This document shows, piece after piece, positions 1 through 11,789 of a stretch of DNA of 64,000 nt (position 1 is the first letter of the stretch; every line of letters starts with the position of its first letter). The notes beneath the pieces were generated by a model. That model ran no database searches, was not told the DNA's origin, and saw nothing but the letters and a program-made list of their open reading frames with translations. Both the position numbers and the translations under genes were made by a program. Source of the DNA: Tetranychus cinnabarinus (taxonomy: Eukaryota > Arthropoda > Arachnida > Trombidiformes > Tetranychidae); assembly GCA_022266195.1 (NCBI GenBank), contig WHVY01000003.1, forward strand, positions 11,222,001 to 11,286,000. The letters are read 5' to 3'.

Positions 1-3000
1 AAAGCAGAAAAATGTAGAAAAAAATTGCTGCTTTAAAATGAAAAACATTTGAAACAAAAACATTTGGCTTTCATGGTAAGCAAAAGATGAAATGTAAAAA
101 TGATTTTCTCAACCGTTTAATGATTTCTTAAGAAGTAACCTGACCTTAGCTACTGACCCTGCTTCATCTTTTGTTGTCATCATTAGTCTTTGAATGTCAA
201 AGGTCAGTTGTGTAAACATTGAAACAAACAAAAAGAGGAAAACATTTCAACAATTTACATTCAGTTAATGAACAATTTACTCTCAACATTCATGCTCATC
301 ATAACCATTTGTTTATTACATCAATGAAAAGAGCATTTTTAACCAAAAAAATGAAATCTTTTTCTTCTAATCAAACATTTAAATGTAAAATGATTAAATG
401 GTTTGGAATCGAGTAAAGCATGAAAAGATTCAACAATTGTTTCCATGATTGATTTAGCTTCTTGAAATGGGTTTCGTCTTTGATAAATATTCATTGATTC
501 AACGGTTAAACGACTGTAAATGGAATCAAATTTTCACTTTAAATCTCACAATTATTCAGCTAATTAGTTACACTTACAATGGGTATTGATGATGGGAATG
601 AGGATTGTTTATGTGAATGGTGAGTGAGGATTGAAGGATGATGAAAATGATCAACATTAAGATGAAAAGATTTGAAAGATTAAAGGTAAATTCAGTGTAA
701 ATTTTAAGCCTGAAAAGAAAGCTAATAAAGTCCTTTGTTGAGGAAAATTGTTTCTCCTTTCATCTACTTTTCATCATCGTCTTTATCATCTTCATTATCA
801 TCAAACTTCATCTTTATCCTCATCAACATTATTGGCCGTTGAAAATTAACTTGAGAAACTAAAGCTTCTTTGTTTTACCAAACCAACTCTGATATCGCCT
901 AAAAATATGTCGGCTTCAGAAGCTTCATCATCTCTTGCTTGGTCTTCATCATCTTCATCATCATCTTCATCTTGATCATCAGGATTGTGACCTTGGTGTG
1001 TTAAGTTGAAAACAAAAACGAGTATAAAGTGAAATTTGTTTTTCCTCTTCTTTTTTTTCGAGTAAAATATTGCTTCTTCTCTGGCCCCTGACGGTTTTTT
1101 GGGAGGGCAAGATGGCAAGTAAAGATGATGAAAGTGAAGAGGATAAGGAGGATGATGAGGAGGAGGATGCCACTGGGATAAGTTATGGATGGATCAGAAT
1201 TGAAGGAGGAGGAGAAGAGGAGGAAACAAGAAGCAAATTGTACATTAAAATTGTGCTCTATTGAAACAAATGTGAAAAACTAAATAAAACATGTTTTCTC
1301 TTGCCAATCTTATTGTTTTTATTTAGTCTCCTCTTTTTGTTTTCCTCTTAATTGAATCCAAATTGAATTGAAATTGTGTCTTTAAATTGTTCCAAATGAA
1401 TGAGACTTATTACTGGTCATTGGCACGATTTGGTGTGTAATTTAATCTCTGTAAATGTTCAATCTTGATGTGTGTCTTTTACAGCATAATCGAGTCGCTT
1501 TAAATAGCTCATTTATCAATGTTGAATCAATGGCAATTTTACTTTAAAGTAAATGGTGTTTGCGATTTTTAATGTTTGAAGGATTCCTAGGGTTTGGCTT
1601 TTAAATGTTCAACTGTGACCTTAATTTTGAAGGTTTGTTTTTGCATCGTAAACGATTAATCTTTGGGTAAAGTCATCAACTTGAGTTGCCATTCAAGCAA
1701 TTGAGTTTGATTAAATGAAAGTCTGCAATAATGTTGAAAATTGATTTTCATCTTTTCCTTCTTTTTTCCTCCAATATTTCTTGAGCTTTCTCGACTTGTT
1801 TACATGTTTAAATGTGTCTTTTAATGGTGATCGTTGGCCATTCCTTGCATGATTAATTGTAGTTAAAGGCTGCCAACGGTGATGACATTTGCTCGACCAT
1901 TTGTTTAATACAATTTAATTTTGTTTGATGATATTGTAGCTTCGTCCAGTAGATTAATAATCATTTCAAGAGTAGTCATTGTTAACTGTTTTATGTTGAA
2001 ATGTGGCCAATATCAATCATTTCTTGTTTACAGTTGATTTTTGTTTGCAAATTTTCAGTTAATCTTGATGATGGATAATTTGTTGATCAAGTGAAGCTTG
2101 CTTTGCATGGTGAGGGCGATGATGGTGATAAATATGGTCAAATTGCGCTCATTTCTACATTGACTTTTCTCTCATTCACTGAGAATAATTTTTCTTTCGG
2201 ACTGACAGGTTGTCCAGTTTTTGGATTGTTTTCATGGTCTTCTTTCTGCCTTGGCTTGAAAAAATAAACTCATCAGGAAGATGATATGATGTATTAAGTA
2301 AAATCATCTTTCATTATTGGACTTTTCCTGGTTTATCTACGGACTCTTCAGGGTTCTTCATGGATTCTCCACCTTGTAGTTATATTTCATCATTTGTAAC
2401 AGGAAACTTGGATGAACAAGAAGACGTAAAGATGAAACGGCAAACTAAAAGTCAATTAGGATGAGAATGAAAAAGAATCAGTGACATTTAATATGAAAGC
2501 AAAGAGTTGTGAACATTTAATGAAATCCTCCAAGGGCTTGTAGGCTTGTAGCTTGCTATCTTATTCCTGGTACACATTCAAGGGATGGTCAGGAGGAGGA
2601 AAAGGAGGCAAGATTATGTTTGTTGTTGCTTTTCATGATGATGATGAAAGTAAACTAGGAGAATAGTTAATCAACTGGACATCAGTGGACTGTTTACATG
2701 GAGTCAACTTGCCTTGTTCAGTGCAGTTCAGCCATCTCAATCATGTTATTTATCTTTCTCTTTTTGTTACTGTTGTTGCTTCTGCTTCTCCTGTTGTAAT
2801 ATTAATAATAAGTCTTGTTATTCCTGCCTTTACTCCTTGTGATACACTCTATGCCACATTATGTAACCTATGTTGTTTTATTTGCTCGTCCAGTTAATGT
2901 TTCCCTGTTAGTCAGAAGGAAGAGACAAGAAGATGAATGGACCAAATTATTGTCATTAAATTGTTCTTTCAGCATCAGATAGTCATTCAAATTCAATATC

Positions 3001-4712
3001 AAGTATACAACAGTACTTACCTGCTTTAGCTTCAACATGAAACAGATAGTCGATTCTCTCCTCTGATCTTTGTAAATTCAGTCTGGATTGGGTTACCATT
3101 GAAAACGTTTTAAAAAATACCATTATTTTGAGATGAAAGGCGTCAAGGCGTGGACTCTAAGACTAGAAATAGGTTGTCTATAAATGCCATTAAAGGTTGA
3201 ATAAAAAATAGAAATCAATTTGAAAGATTTAGTATTTCAATGGGGGAATAATCATGGATCAATTTAGTATTAAGATAAACTATTTCAGAAAAATTGATTG
3301 AACTTTTTTAAAAAGCTATTAATATTTGATTCTTCATCGTTTTTAAACGTTTCAATATTGATGATAATTCAACGTGAAACGTTTTTATTTCAGTCTTGTT
3401 TCATATTAAATTTAAAAAGATCCTCTGATTGGATATTGATTTTAAAGCCTGGTTAGTCACACCCAATGTCCGTGTAACTAGTTGTTACTAAAAATACAAT
3501 AGTTTCGTAGTTTTACAACAGAAAAGACTAACAAAAATGTAAGAAAGTCCGTGATTACGCACTCGTGTCTATGGGCTTCGAAGACAGGTCGAATAGATTG
3601 AATGAATTAACTTCTTTTCTTTCGATTTTGGCGAGATAATTACGAGTTCTTGTTTGCTTACCTTATTATTTGAGCTTCATATCTATGATCAGAAGAGGAA
3701 AGAAGTAGCTTCAGAAGGTTTGATGACCACTTGAGGCACGTAAATGCAGAAAAGCGAAGATTGATGAGTTGAATTGCTCAATTAGTTTTTCATCCCAAAT
3801 GGTCATGATCGAATTTCAGGGATCGGGTAATCATGAGTGGTTTAAAATAAAAATAAAATGAAATCTGTTGATTCAATTTAAAATTGATTAAACTATTACG
3901 TCTGGAAGAATGACTGAAATAATCTAATGTTACGCCATCTGTTGTTTATTTATGTTACAGGCTATAATTTTTTCCAATTCGTTTCTTCCTCGTACAAATT
4001 TCAATTCATTCATTTTTGAACCACCTTCAAGTTTGATGGACAATTTTTAATCATTTTCGTAGTTTACACAATCCGAGTATGTACTGATCTCAGATTCTTC
4101 AATCTCAATCAATTGTTAACAGACCAGTTCACATGAAATTGTGGACTTTATTCGGGATTCAAGTGAAGTTGGAAACAATCAAAATCTTATCTTTACTTTT
4201 GTTTACGTGAATATGACAATCTAAGTATAAACTAAAATGATTAAATATCCCTCCTGTCTGATGTAAACTATCTAATGATTGTGTTTATTTATATTTTGTT
4301 TAGATTTATTACATTTTTTGTTCAGAGAATTGATTGATAGTCTAATGATGCCTCATCGGAACAGAAGAGAGGGAAATGAACCACCATAAATCAACTGTTT
4401 TGTAGGACTCACATTGGTAGCTTCGTTGTCCATTGGATTACAAGAAATGTTTGTATCAAATTAACAAATCTTCATCTATTTTGATCTTTTTTGTCTGAAT
4501 TATCTATTCATTAGCTTTGATGGACCACTTGTGGTAACCAATGTACACCTATCACGATAATTATTTGTTTTGGACCGAAAGCAGGATAAGATATGGAAAA
4601 AATAAAACACAATGCAACAATTTAGTTTCTTTTCAAGTGTTTTCCTCTCATCTGCACCTTCCAAATTGACTTTAGAGTTGTTTTGCATCCAGTGTAACTA
4701 TTTCAATTGATA
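1..4712. other. Gene-poor stretch, no supported gene
   Basis: I see no recognisable coding exon in this AT-rich stretch. Open frames near 850-1260 come from GAT/GAA/GGA trinucleotide-rich DNA, acidic on one strand and Ser-rich on the other, with no family resemblance. A consensus splice donor on the minus strand near 3020 (CAG before GTAAGT, preceded by a short ATG frame) could be a first exon or UTR exon of a minus-strand gene, but I cannot find its partner. The stretch may be intergenic or a long intron of a gene lying to the left. Confidence 0.5.
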
Positions 4713-5270
4713 ATGTCATTTGTTCCCAAACCATATGTTTCTACCAATGCTATGCATTGGCCATGTACTCCTACTGCTTGGTCCATTTGTCCAAAAACTG
4801 GTAAAGAGTTCGTCAAGCTTGTTTGGGACCCATTAATAGCTCCATTGGATCGGATGTCCGGAATTGATAGGTCAATATTAACAGCAGATAAAGAGCAATC
4901 CTGGGATCTGTTTATCGATGGAGTGCAAACCATTAAAGATATTGAAAAGAATCACCTTAATACTGGAAACAAAGCATTAGAAGATATTTTTGCTTTCCAA
5001 TGTTTATACTGTTGGACCACGTTCAAGCGAATGAAGGACTGTGCTAATCATATTTTGGGTCGTCGAGAAAGAAAAGGAATCCGGTTTTGCATCGATTGTG
5101 TCAGCCGAGTTGAAGATGATGGACTCAAGTCATCTAAAGGATTGCCAAAAATCATTCCGAAACCGAAAAAATTCCCCTGGGCAAAAATTGTTTGTCGTGA
5201 CCCTGATTTTGCCGATCATCGTATTCCCATGAAAATTCGCTCTGAATTCAATAAATTCCATTCTTCTTAA
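4713..5270 (+). CDS. Uncharacterised 185-aa protein with a CxxC/H/CxxC zinc-finger-like segment
   Basis: Single-exon frame from ATG 4713 to TAA 5268-5270. I do not recognise the family. Around residues 95-130 there is a CLYC pair, a His about 13 residues later and a second CIDC pair, which could bind one zinc ion; the C-terminal part is basic and proline-containing. Codon use looks like real coding sequence, and a polyadenylation signal AATAAA follows at 5545-5550. It lies tail-to-tail with TRAPPC1, and the predicted 3' ends overlap. The N-terminus may be incomplete if further exons lie upstream; none could be placed. Zinc binding is inferred only from Cys/His spacing. Confidence 0.6.
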   Translation: MSFVPKPYVSTNAMHWPCTPTAWSICPKTGKEFVKLVWDPLIAPLDRMSGIDRSILTADKEQSWDLFIDGVQTIKDIEKNHLNTGNKALEDIFAFQCLYCWTTFKRMKDCANHILGRRERKGIRFCIDCVSRVEDDGLKSSKGLPKIIPKPKKFPWAKIVCRDPDFADHRIPMKIRSEFNKFHSS

Positions 5271-5395
5271 TCCTCACGATTCATCCTAAATTATCATTAT
5301 TTATTCAGAAAACCCTTGCAAATTTTTGGGCAAGCTAACAAACATATTTGAACACAATCTCATGGAAGTCAACTTCACTCGAGTGTTTGAAATTT

Positions 5396-5401
5396 TTTAT
5401 T
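5396..5401 (-). terminator. Possible polyadenylation signal of TRAPPC1
   Basis: AATAAA on the minus strand, about 210 bp past the TRAPPC1 stop. If used, the TRAPPC1 3' UTR overlaps that of the opposing 4713 gene antisense. Confidence 0.35.
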
Positions 5402-5544
5402 AAATTCAGGACTTATCCATTTCTTTCATTCCACTCACAATTATACTCATGTAACCGGATTTTATGTTTACATTTTCTAATGAATTAGAAACTGATTAAC
5501 CCTACATAATAGTATTTGGAAAAAGAAGCGACTAGTATTTATAA

Positions 5545-5550
5545 ATAAAA
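5545..5550 (+). terminator. Polyadenylation signal AATAAA of the 4713 gene
   Basis: Canonical hexamer about 275 bp after the stop codon and about 60 bp before the convergent TRAPPC1 stop codon. Confidence 0.5.
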
Positions 5551-5610
5551 TCAGAAATATATTATCATTATCAACCCATAGAATGGGTAGGAAAATTGAT
5601 TTACAATGGG

Positions 5611-6018
5611 TTACATTTTGGTGAAAAAATCATTGACTTTTTCACGGAATAAAAGTGAATCTATTGATGTTGCATGTGGCTCAACTACAGGATTTTTAAC
5701 ATGATATTCAACATATACTGTTCGGTAAAGATCTCTTAAAACTTGTTTATAATAATCATTGTTTCGGGTTGAGTCCTTGCTACATATGATAACAAATTTA
5801 ACTGATGTTGGCATCTCCATGAAGACAAGTTGATAAGCTGAGGTAGAGCAGACAAAAAAATTATGCTCCTTGATGAGGACCGGAGCAATCCTATTGGAAA
5901 ACGACTTCATTGTGAACAAAAATCCAAATAACAATTTATTTGATTCATCACCTTTCTCCTTTTTCAGAGCAAACAAATTATTACCAGATCCATCAAAAAT
6001 ATAAAAATTGTAAATCAT
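5611..6018 (-). CDS. TRAPPC1: Trafficking protein particle complex subunit 1 (TRAPPC1/Bet5)
   Basis: 135-aa single-exon protein; the human protein is about 145 aa. It starts MIYNFYIFDG, matching the family's N-terminal strand (xxNxYxFDRxG). Other conserved stretches are LLFGFLFTMKSF (family: LxYGMLFSxKSF), a Ser/Tyr-rich core strand and the C-terminal YVEYHVKNP (family: YVExVVKNP). This is the longin/sedlin-like fold of a core TRAPP subunit, which helps TRAPP II/III activate Rab1/Rab11 at the Golgi. I chose ATG 6018 because the upstream in-frame codons hold no other ATG before the frame loses resemblance; the open frame itself extends to 6027. The protein lacks introns here. The family call is strong; function is inherited from the family. 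Confidence 0.88.
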   Translation of the reverse strand: MIYNFYIFDGSGNNLFALKKEKGDESNKLLFGFLFTMKSFSNRIAPVLIKEHNFFVCSTSAYQLVFMEMPTSVKFVIICSKDSTRNNDYYKQVLRDLYRTVYVEYHVKNPVVEPHATSIDSLLFREKVNDFFTKM

Positions 6019-6885
6019 GGTTTTCACAGGCAGTCACTTTAAACAAGCAGAAACTGATCAGAAAGAAAGGGATATAGAAATTAAGAAAAAACTCAATAGA
6101 AACAGAAATAGAACTGATAACAAATTAATAAAAATCGGACAATCACTCAAATAGATTGGTAATTATTTAAATAGATTTATAATTAAATTAGATTTCCAAT
6201 GTAACTCAATCACTATTGTTTTGAAACAGTTACACCTTCTGGTGGTTGCTCGGATACCTTCAAGAGTTTCATGTGGATATCCATTAACCAGTCAAAATAG
6301 TAGCGCAATTTTCACAATTAGAGTTTGCTTAAATTATATAATGATTGGAATAAGCACTGGTTGAATCAAAAATCACGTAATTAAATAACCATTGTGAATG
6401 AAAGAAATAACTAAGGCAGGAATAAATAATGGAACAGTGATACAGTATCATAGGTCAAGATGATTGACTCGATTTCAAAGCCATGAATGTTGACATTAAA
6501 ATGATATTTTCGATCGGATGTGAGGTCGCAAGGTTTAGGATAATCCAATTGATAGTAATATTACGCTAAATATCATCCACAGGAATCAGATTTAAATTGG
6601 TGATCACTGATCAAACCATTAAAAAAGCTGTCACAAGGTTTCACAGATTGTTTAAGAGGAAACAAGAAACACAATGGATTACAGCTTAATATGATCTGTC
6701 AATATGATAAGTCACTTCATTTAAATGAAGAGCTGACGAAGTAATTAAAAAAAGTTTATTTATGAATTAATCCTTTAAAGCACTTGATTAGTTTTAGAGC
6801 AAACATCTGAATTTAAATTGCTAAAGATTGATTGTGATTTTCGATGCATCGATCTTCAGCTGGTCTTACCAAGTTTTATGCAAAA

Positions 6886-7008
6886 ATGGCTGAGCCATCT
6901 GAAGGTGAAAAGAATAGGAAAGCCATTCATGGCAGAATATGGCTGGCTGGCTTGCTTATTTTCACTGGCTTCAGTATCTCGTGTTTTTCATCCATTCAAC
7001 TTGTTTAA
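6886..7008 (+). CDS. Candidate 40-aa single-pass membrane smORF
   Basis: An ATG in good context (AAAAATGGC) opens a 40-codon frame. It has a charged, hydrophilic first third (MAEPSEGEKNRK) and one hydrophobic segment of about 20 residues (IWLAGLLIFTGF then ISCF), ending at TAA 7006-7008. This is the layout of small integral membrane proteins. I do not recognise a family. It ends only 74 bp before the NMD3 start on the same strand, so it could instead be an upstream ORF in the NMD3 leader or chance. It is shorter than usual annotation limits. Confidence 0.3.
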   Translation: MAEPSEGEKNRKAIHGRIWLAGLLIFTGFSISCFSSIQLV

Positions 7009-7081
7009 CTTGTGTACTGTTTAAATCACATGTATTGACTTGGCATTTTAATTAAATTAATAGTTATTTTCTTCAATAATT

Positions 7082-8912
7082 ATGGAATATTTACCGGCCG
7101 ATGAAATCACCCAAACACAGGTGAAAATGTAAGTTATTCAATTTCTTATAACAAACTTATGAAAATTACTAATCTGTTATCCTTTTCTAGATTATGTTGT
7201 GTTTGTGGTGTATTAATCGATCCAAACCCATCAAATATGTGTGCGGCATGTTTGAAGTCTAACTTCGATATAACCAAGGATATCCCAAAATCTAGTAATT
7301 TGTACTTCTGTCGAGGATGTGAAAGGTACGTTCATAATATTTGATTAGAAAGACAACAACGAGAACCAGATGAAACGCTCTTGTATTCTATTTGCATAAT
7401 CGTTAGATCTCACCTTAAATTGTTTAACCTTTCTTTATACAGATATCAACACTCCCAAGGAAATTGGATTTATTGTGAACTCGAGTCTCGGGAGCTTCTG
7501 ACACTCTGCCTTAAGAAATTGAAAAATTTAAGCAAGGTTCATCTTACAGATGCTTCTTTTGTTTGGACTGAGCCACATTCAAAACGACTCAAAGTGAAAC
7601 TCACTGTGCAGCAAGAAGTTGATGGTGGAACAATCCTACAACAAGTTTTCATTGTAGAATACGTGGTTAATAATCAATTCTGTGATGCTTGTCATCGAAG
7701 AGAAGCAAAAGATTTTTGGCGAGCCTCGGTACAAGTTCGACAAAAAGTTGGGCATAAGAAAACATTTTTCTACCTTGAACAGTTGATTCTTAAACACAAA
7801 GCACACACTAACGCTGTTTCAGTTAAGGCAACAACTGAAGGAGTTGATTTCTTCTTTGATAAAAAAGACGACGCAAGAAAATTTGTTGACTTCCTACAAA
7901 ATGTTGTACCTTGTCGGTATATTCCTTCCCAGCAATTGATTTCTCACGATACGCATAATAATACCTACACTTACAAGCATTCGTTTTCTGTTGAAATCGT
8001 CCCCATTTGTAAAGATGATTTAGTTTGTCTTCCTCCAGCTCTCGCTGCTTCTCTAGGAAACATTGGACCCTTGTGTTTGTGTCTCAGAGTCACAAATAAC
8101 ATCTATTTACTGGATCCCTTCACTTTAAGACGTGAGTTCTACCTTATAAAAAGTTATGCGTTTACGATCTAAAATTTCTTTTTTTAATTTTATCCAGATG
8201 CTGAGCTAAGTAATCAAAATTATTGGAGATACCCTTTCAAGGCTTTAGCGAGTACCAAGCAATTAACAGAGTACACTGTGATTAGTATTGATATAATTAA
8301 CAGAAATCAAATTCCTGGCCACCAGAAAGCTCATTTATCATCGAAGGTTAGCTCATACATTTTTTTCTTAATTTCAAATTTTAGTGCATTTATGACTAAT
8401 TTTTGTTCTTTTTTTTACAGCATATGCTAGCCGATGCTTATGTTCAGCGTTCCTGTAATCTTGGAAGTAATGAGGATGAAATTCACACTCGTACTCATCT
8501 AGGTCATCTTTTAAGTCCACTTGATAGAGTGTTGGGTTATGATATGGGCAATGCCAATTGGAATGATACGTATTTCGAAAAATTTGAAGATGCAAATCGT
8601 GATAATATCCCAGATGTTATATTGGTTAAGAAGTTCTTCGGCGACAGAGCCATTCGAAAACGACTCAGGCGTTGGAAATTGAAACGAATAGAGGTTATAG
8701 ATGAAACAGCTAGCTCAGAAGGAGGTGATATCGCTGAATTTATGGATGACTTGGAAGAAGATCCTATGCTTCGAGAAAATGTCAATGTTTACATCGACAA
8801 GAAAAAGATCGCCTCTGAAATGGCTGTTGACGTTGATGATCTTGAACACGAAGGAATACCTCAAATCACTTTACAAGAAATGTTAGAGGATCTAGATATT
8901 GATGATGAATAA
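7082..8912 (+). CDS. NMD3: 60S ribosomal export protein NMD3
   Basis: Five exons: 7082-7128, 7191-7325, 7443-8131, 8198-8346, 8421-8912. All junctions are GT..AG and in phase, giving 503 aa, the same length as human NMD3. The N-terminus carries the family's treble CxxC zinc-binding region (CCVCG, CAAC, FCRGCERY). It is followed by the conserved GNWIYCELESRELL block and, in the middle, by FVEYVVNNQFCDACHRREAKDFW-type sequence and the YWRYPF motif. The acidic, Leu-rich C-terminus (LQEMLEDLDIDDE) fits the CRM1-dependent export signal region. NMD3 is the adaptor that couples pre-60S subunits to the exportin CRM1. Polyadenylation signal AATAAA lies at 8935-8940. Confidence 0.95.
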
Positions 8913-8934
8913 CCCTATTTTGATTGATGGATTA

Positions 8935-8940
8935 AATAAA
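8935..8940 (+). terminator. NMD3 polyadenylation signal
   Basis: AATAAA 23 bp after the NMD3 stop codon. Confidence 0.6.
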
Positions 8941-9518
8941 TTAAACTTGATGGAAGAATGATTTTTGACTTTTTAATTATTGATCCGGTACTTTCCTGTA
9001 AATCAGTTCACTCTGTTTTTTTAACGTTAGATGTCTCTGCAAAATAAGCGAGGTTTAGGTGTTGTCACGGCATATGTTACGGTGTTTTTAAATACATTTC
9101 TGATTTAAATTTTTCAGCTTTAGAAATGCTTCTCAAGACTTTCGATTTTCATTTTTTCGTTGAAACTTGAATGACTTCATGCAGTTACCATCAGAGGAAG
9201 TTGGTAATGAAAGCTGCTCGACTCGCTATTTGATTTATCATCATTTTCAATGTCAACTGCTTTTGTGTCAGCTCAGTGTAATAAAGACAACTCCCTCACA
9301 ATTTGCTAACAAGACTTTCGAGCTGGGTGAAAGAAAGATGTGATCGGTATTTATTTATCTTCTGTTTTAATCAATTGACAACAACAACAATATAAATTGT
9401 AACTCCAGTCTTATCAATCACAGTTGTCGGAACCTTATACATTGTTGAAACTCATCACATACATCTATTAATACGTCTATTAATATATAAATACATCTAT
9501 TACATATTTTATTTCGTG
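8941..9518. other. Intergenic, NMD3 to F-box gene
   Basis: No coding signal seen on either strand. It must contain the F-box gene promoter. A run of ATTAATACATCTATTA-like repeats lies just before the F-box ATG. Confidence 0.5.
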
Positions 9519-10712
9519 ATGACTGAGACCAAAACCTTTTTTGATTTACCTGATACAATTCAGTTGAAGATACTCAGTTATATCACGAATATCCGAGAAA
9601 AGATACGTCTAGCTTCAGGTAGTTATTAATACATTTTAAATTCATGGATAAAATTTCTGACTTATATACAATACACTTATGTACCTGACTGATCTCTGAT
9701 TATTATCATTTTTCTCTTGACAGTTTCTTCACAATTTTATCACCTTGTTTCTGAGGCATGCAGGACCCAAAACTACAAACTTGTAAATCTAAGCGATTTC
9801 ATGTATGCAGGAGAAATAGAAAAAGGTGCAGAAAATCATGGAACTGTCTTTGTCAATTTGCATACATTGCTTCGTTTTGCTCCTAGATTAACTCATTTCG
9901 TGGACAAAATTTACCATTTCGATTATGAAACTCGTGTTGACAGTGATAATAAGAAAATAAGAGAACCACTGCCTTTGCCTCACATTAAATATCTCGCCAT
10001 TGATTTGTGTCAGTTTTACTTTTTTGGTAAACCCTACGAGCCATCATTTGAGCAAAAACTGTCCATTTTCTTTGCTGATATTTCTTCTGTTCTTACTCTG
10101 GATATACGGATTGATAGAGATTATAAGATTAATTTTCCAAACTTTCACAATCTCAAAGCACTTAGACTTGCTTATTATGCAAATGATAGATGGCCAAGAC
10201 TGGTTCCCATCCCCCCTAGCATGCTTCGTATTGTCTCTGGTAGACTTCCATGCCTTGAAGAATTCGAACTCACTTCCCATTACATCGATATTTATAACAA
10301 TTTACCTGGAATGATGACCGATTTTGCAATTTCTAGTCCAAACCTACGTTCTATTAAAGTGACCCAACATTCAACTTATCACCACGACTTTCCCGATGAT
10401 ATGCTTCCTGAGTATCATGTGGTGCCTTATACTGAAAATCAAAAACTATTTCACCTGGAATACTTAGACTTAAGAGGTGCTGTTTTTCCTCTTTCTTTTT
10501 GGGAAAAGTTATTGATGTTGGTGCCTAATCTCAAATACTTAGTCTGTAACCCATCAACTAATAAAAATATTACACGATTAGCTGCAAGATATTGTCGACA
10601 GGCTAAATATAACATAGAAAGACCCTTTGAAATCGAAGACGAGTACAGACATTATACTCAACGTACTCACGGATTCAATAATCAACGATATCTATACAGT
10701 ATTGAAAATTAA
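9519..10712 (+). CDS. F-box protein, divergent, possibly with leucine-rich repeats
   Basis: Two exons, 9519-9618 and 9724-10712, joined in phase 1 to give 362 aa. The first exon encodes an N-terminal F-box (FFDLPDTIQLKILSYI, then RxxLAxVSxxFYxLV across the junction). The Leu-Pro start and LASVSSQF end are the family's conserved positions. The rest has spaced leucine-rich segments (PHIKYLAIDL, FHNLKALRLAYY, LPCLEEFELTSHY, SPNLRSIKV, FHLEYLDLRG, VPNLKYLVC) typical of irregular LRRs. F-box proteins recruit substrates to SCF (Skp1-Cul1) ubiquitin ligases. The substrate is unknown and the protein is not a recognisable orthologue of a named F-box gene. AATAAA lies at 10747-10752. Confidence 0.75.
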
Positions 10713-10746
10713 CCAGATAATCAGTCAATGTACAATCAAAATTGTG

Positions 10747-10752
10747 AATAAA
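10747..10752 (+). terminator. Polyadenylation signal of the F-box gene
   Basis: AATAAA 35 bp after the stop codon. Confidence 0.6.
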
Positions 10753-11789
10753 GATTGGAATTATTTTCATCAAAATGTTTTAAGATCTCTTAAAATTCTT
10801 TAATTTGAGCTTTTATGATATTGACAATATCTCTCCTTGAATCCCCTTTATCGTGGACTAACTGATAAACTAACAATCATGTAAATCTCAAGGAAGGGTG
10901 AGAAAATGAGAAAATTTTCAATACAAAATTTCAGGCTAGTTTACCAAGCAAATCAAATCCATTTGAACTTACTCTACTTTCTGATTTTTTTATATTAAAC
11001 CGTTGAAGACCAATGTCACGAGTTTATGGTAATAATGCAAAAATATAAATTAAATTACCATTTATAGAAACATGACTTTGGATTCTGGATCTCTTTGAGC
11101 TCAAATAAACTGAAGGTTTCGATGAAATGGGCATGAAAGAGCTGAGGAGTGATCCGAAAAGTACAAATAATGGACAAACAGCCAATCAACGTGATAAGCA
11201 TCAATCTATTGTATACTATTAAATACGATTAACCACGGAAGAAAAGCAATTATATCTAAAAGAGCTTCATCATGGTATTATTATGTCCTTGGCCTATCCA
11301 AATATACATAAATAAACACAGATCTTTCGACGAGTTGAACTTGAAGGAAATTTGGACCATTTTCATCTTTTTCCCTAATTTAATTTTTCCATTCATCGAA
11401 TAATAATTGAACTAAAATTTAGAAAAGTTGCAATTTGTACAAAAGTCAATTACAGATTGGTGATATTTCTGTAGATTTGAGTTGAAACAATCAGGATGAA
11501 AATTAAATTGTCAACGAATAAAGGAAATATTTTCATCTTCTCTAAGGTTTTAAATTTGCATTAGTGATAATAATAGTGAGAAAATATAATATGTCATTAA
11601 TATTCATCTTTACATAGGTTTTCGTTAAGAAGTGATACAGAGAGAAAAATATTGATATTCAATTTATTGATAAGCAAAGAAAAATGCTCTGGGTTGGATC
11701 TAATAATCAGAGAAGGCCAATTTCTCTAATCTAGAATAGGAAGAACCAATTTAGATCAAGATAGTTTCGATTTCAGTTTAATTACTGTC
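10753..11789. other. Intergenic with one arm of a diverged direct repeat
   Basis: No coding frame of note. Positions about 11166-11285 resemble about 12545-12670 inside CLIC intron 3; see the repeat entries. AATAAA on the minus strand at 11663-11668 may serve CLIC. Confidence 0.45.
11166..11285 (+). repeat. Diverged direct repeat, copy 1
   Basis: Shares with copy 2 a series of blocks in the same order: GTGATAAGC then TCAATCTA, ACGATTA then CACGGAAGAAAAG, and AAAGAGCTTCATCATG. Substitutions and small indels separate the blocks. No coding content. It is probably an old dispersed element or local duplication. Confidence 0.55.

Noticed and set aside
846..1264. Acidic and Ser-rich frames on both strands near 1 kb
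   Set aside because: Composition is set by GAT/GAA/GGA triplets and frames overlap on opposite strands; no recognisable family or splice structure.
3020..3060. Possible short minus-strand first exon with consensus donor
   Set aside because: Only the donor and a 6-codon ATG frame are seen; no partner exon could be found to its left.
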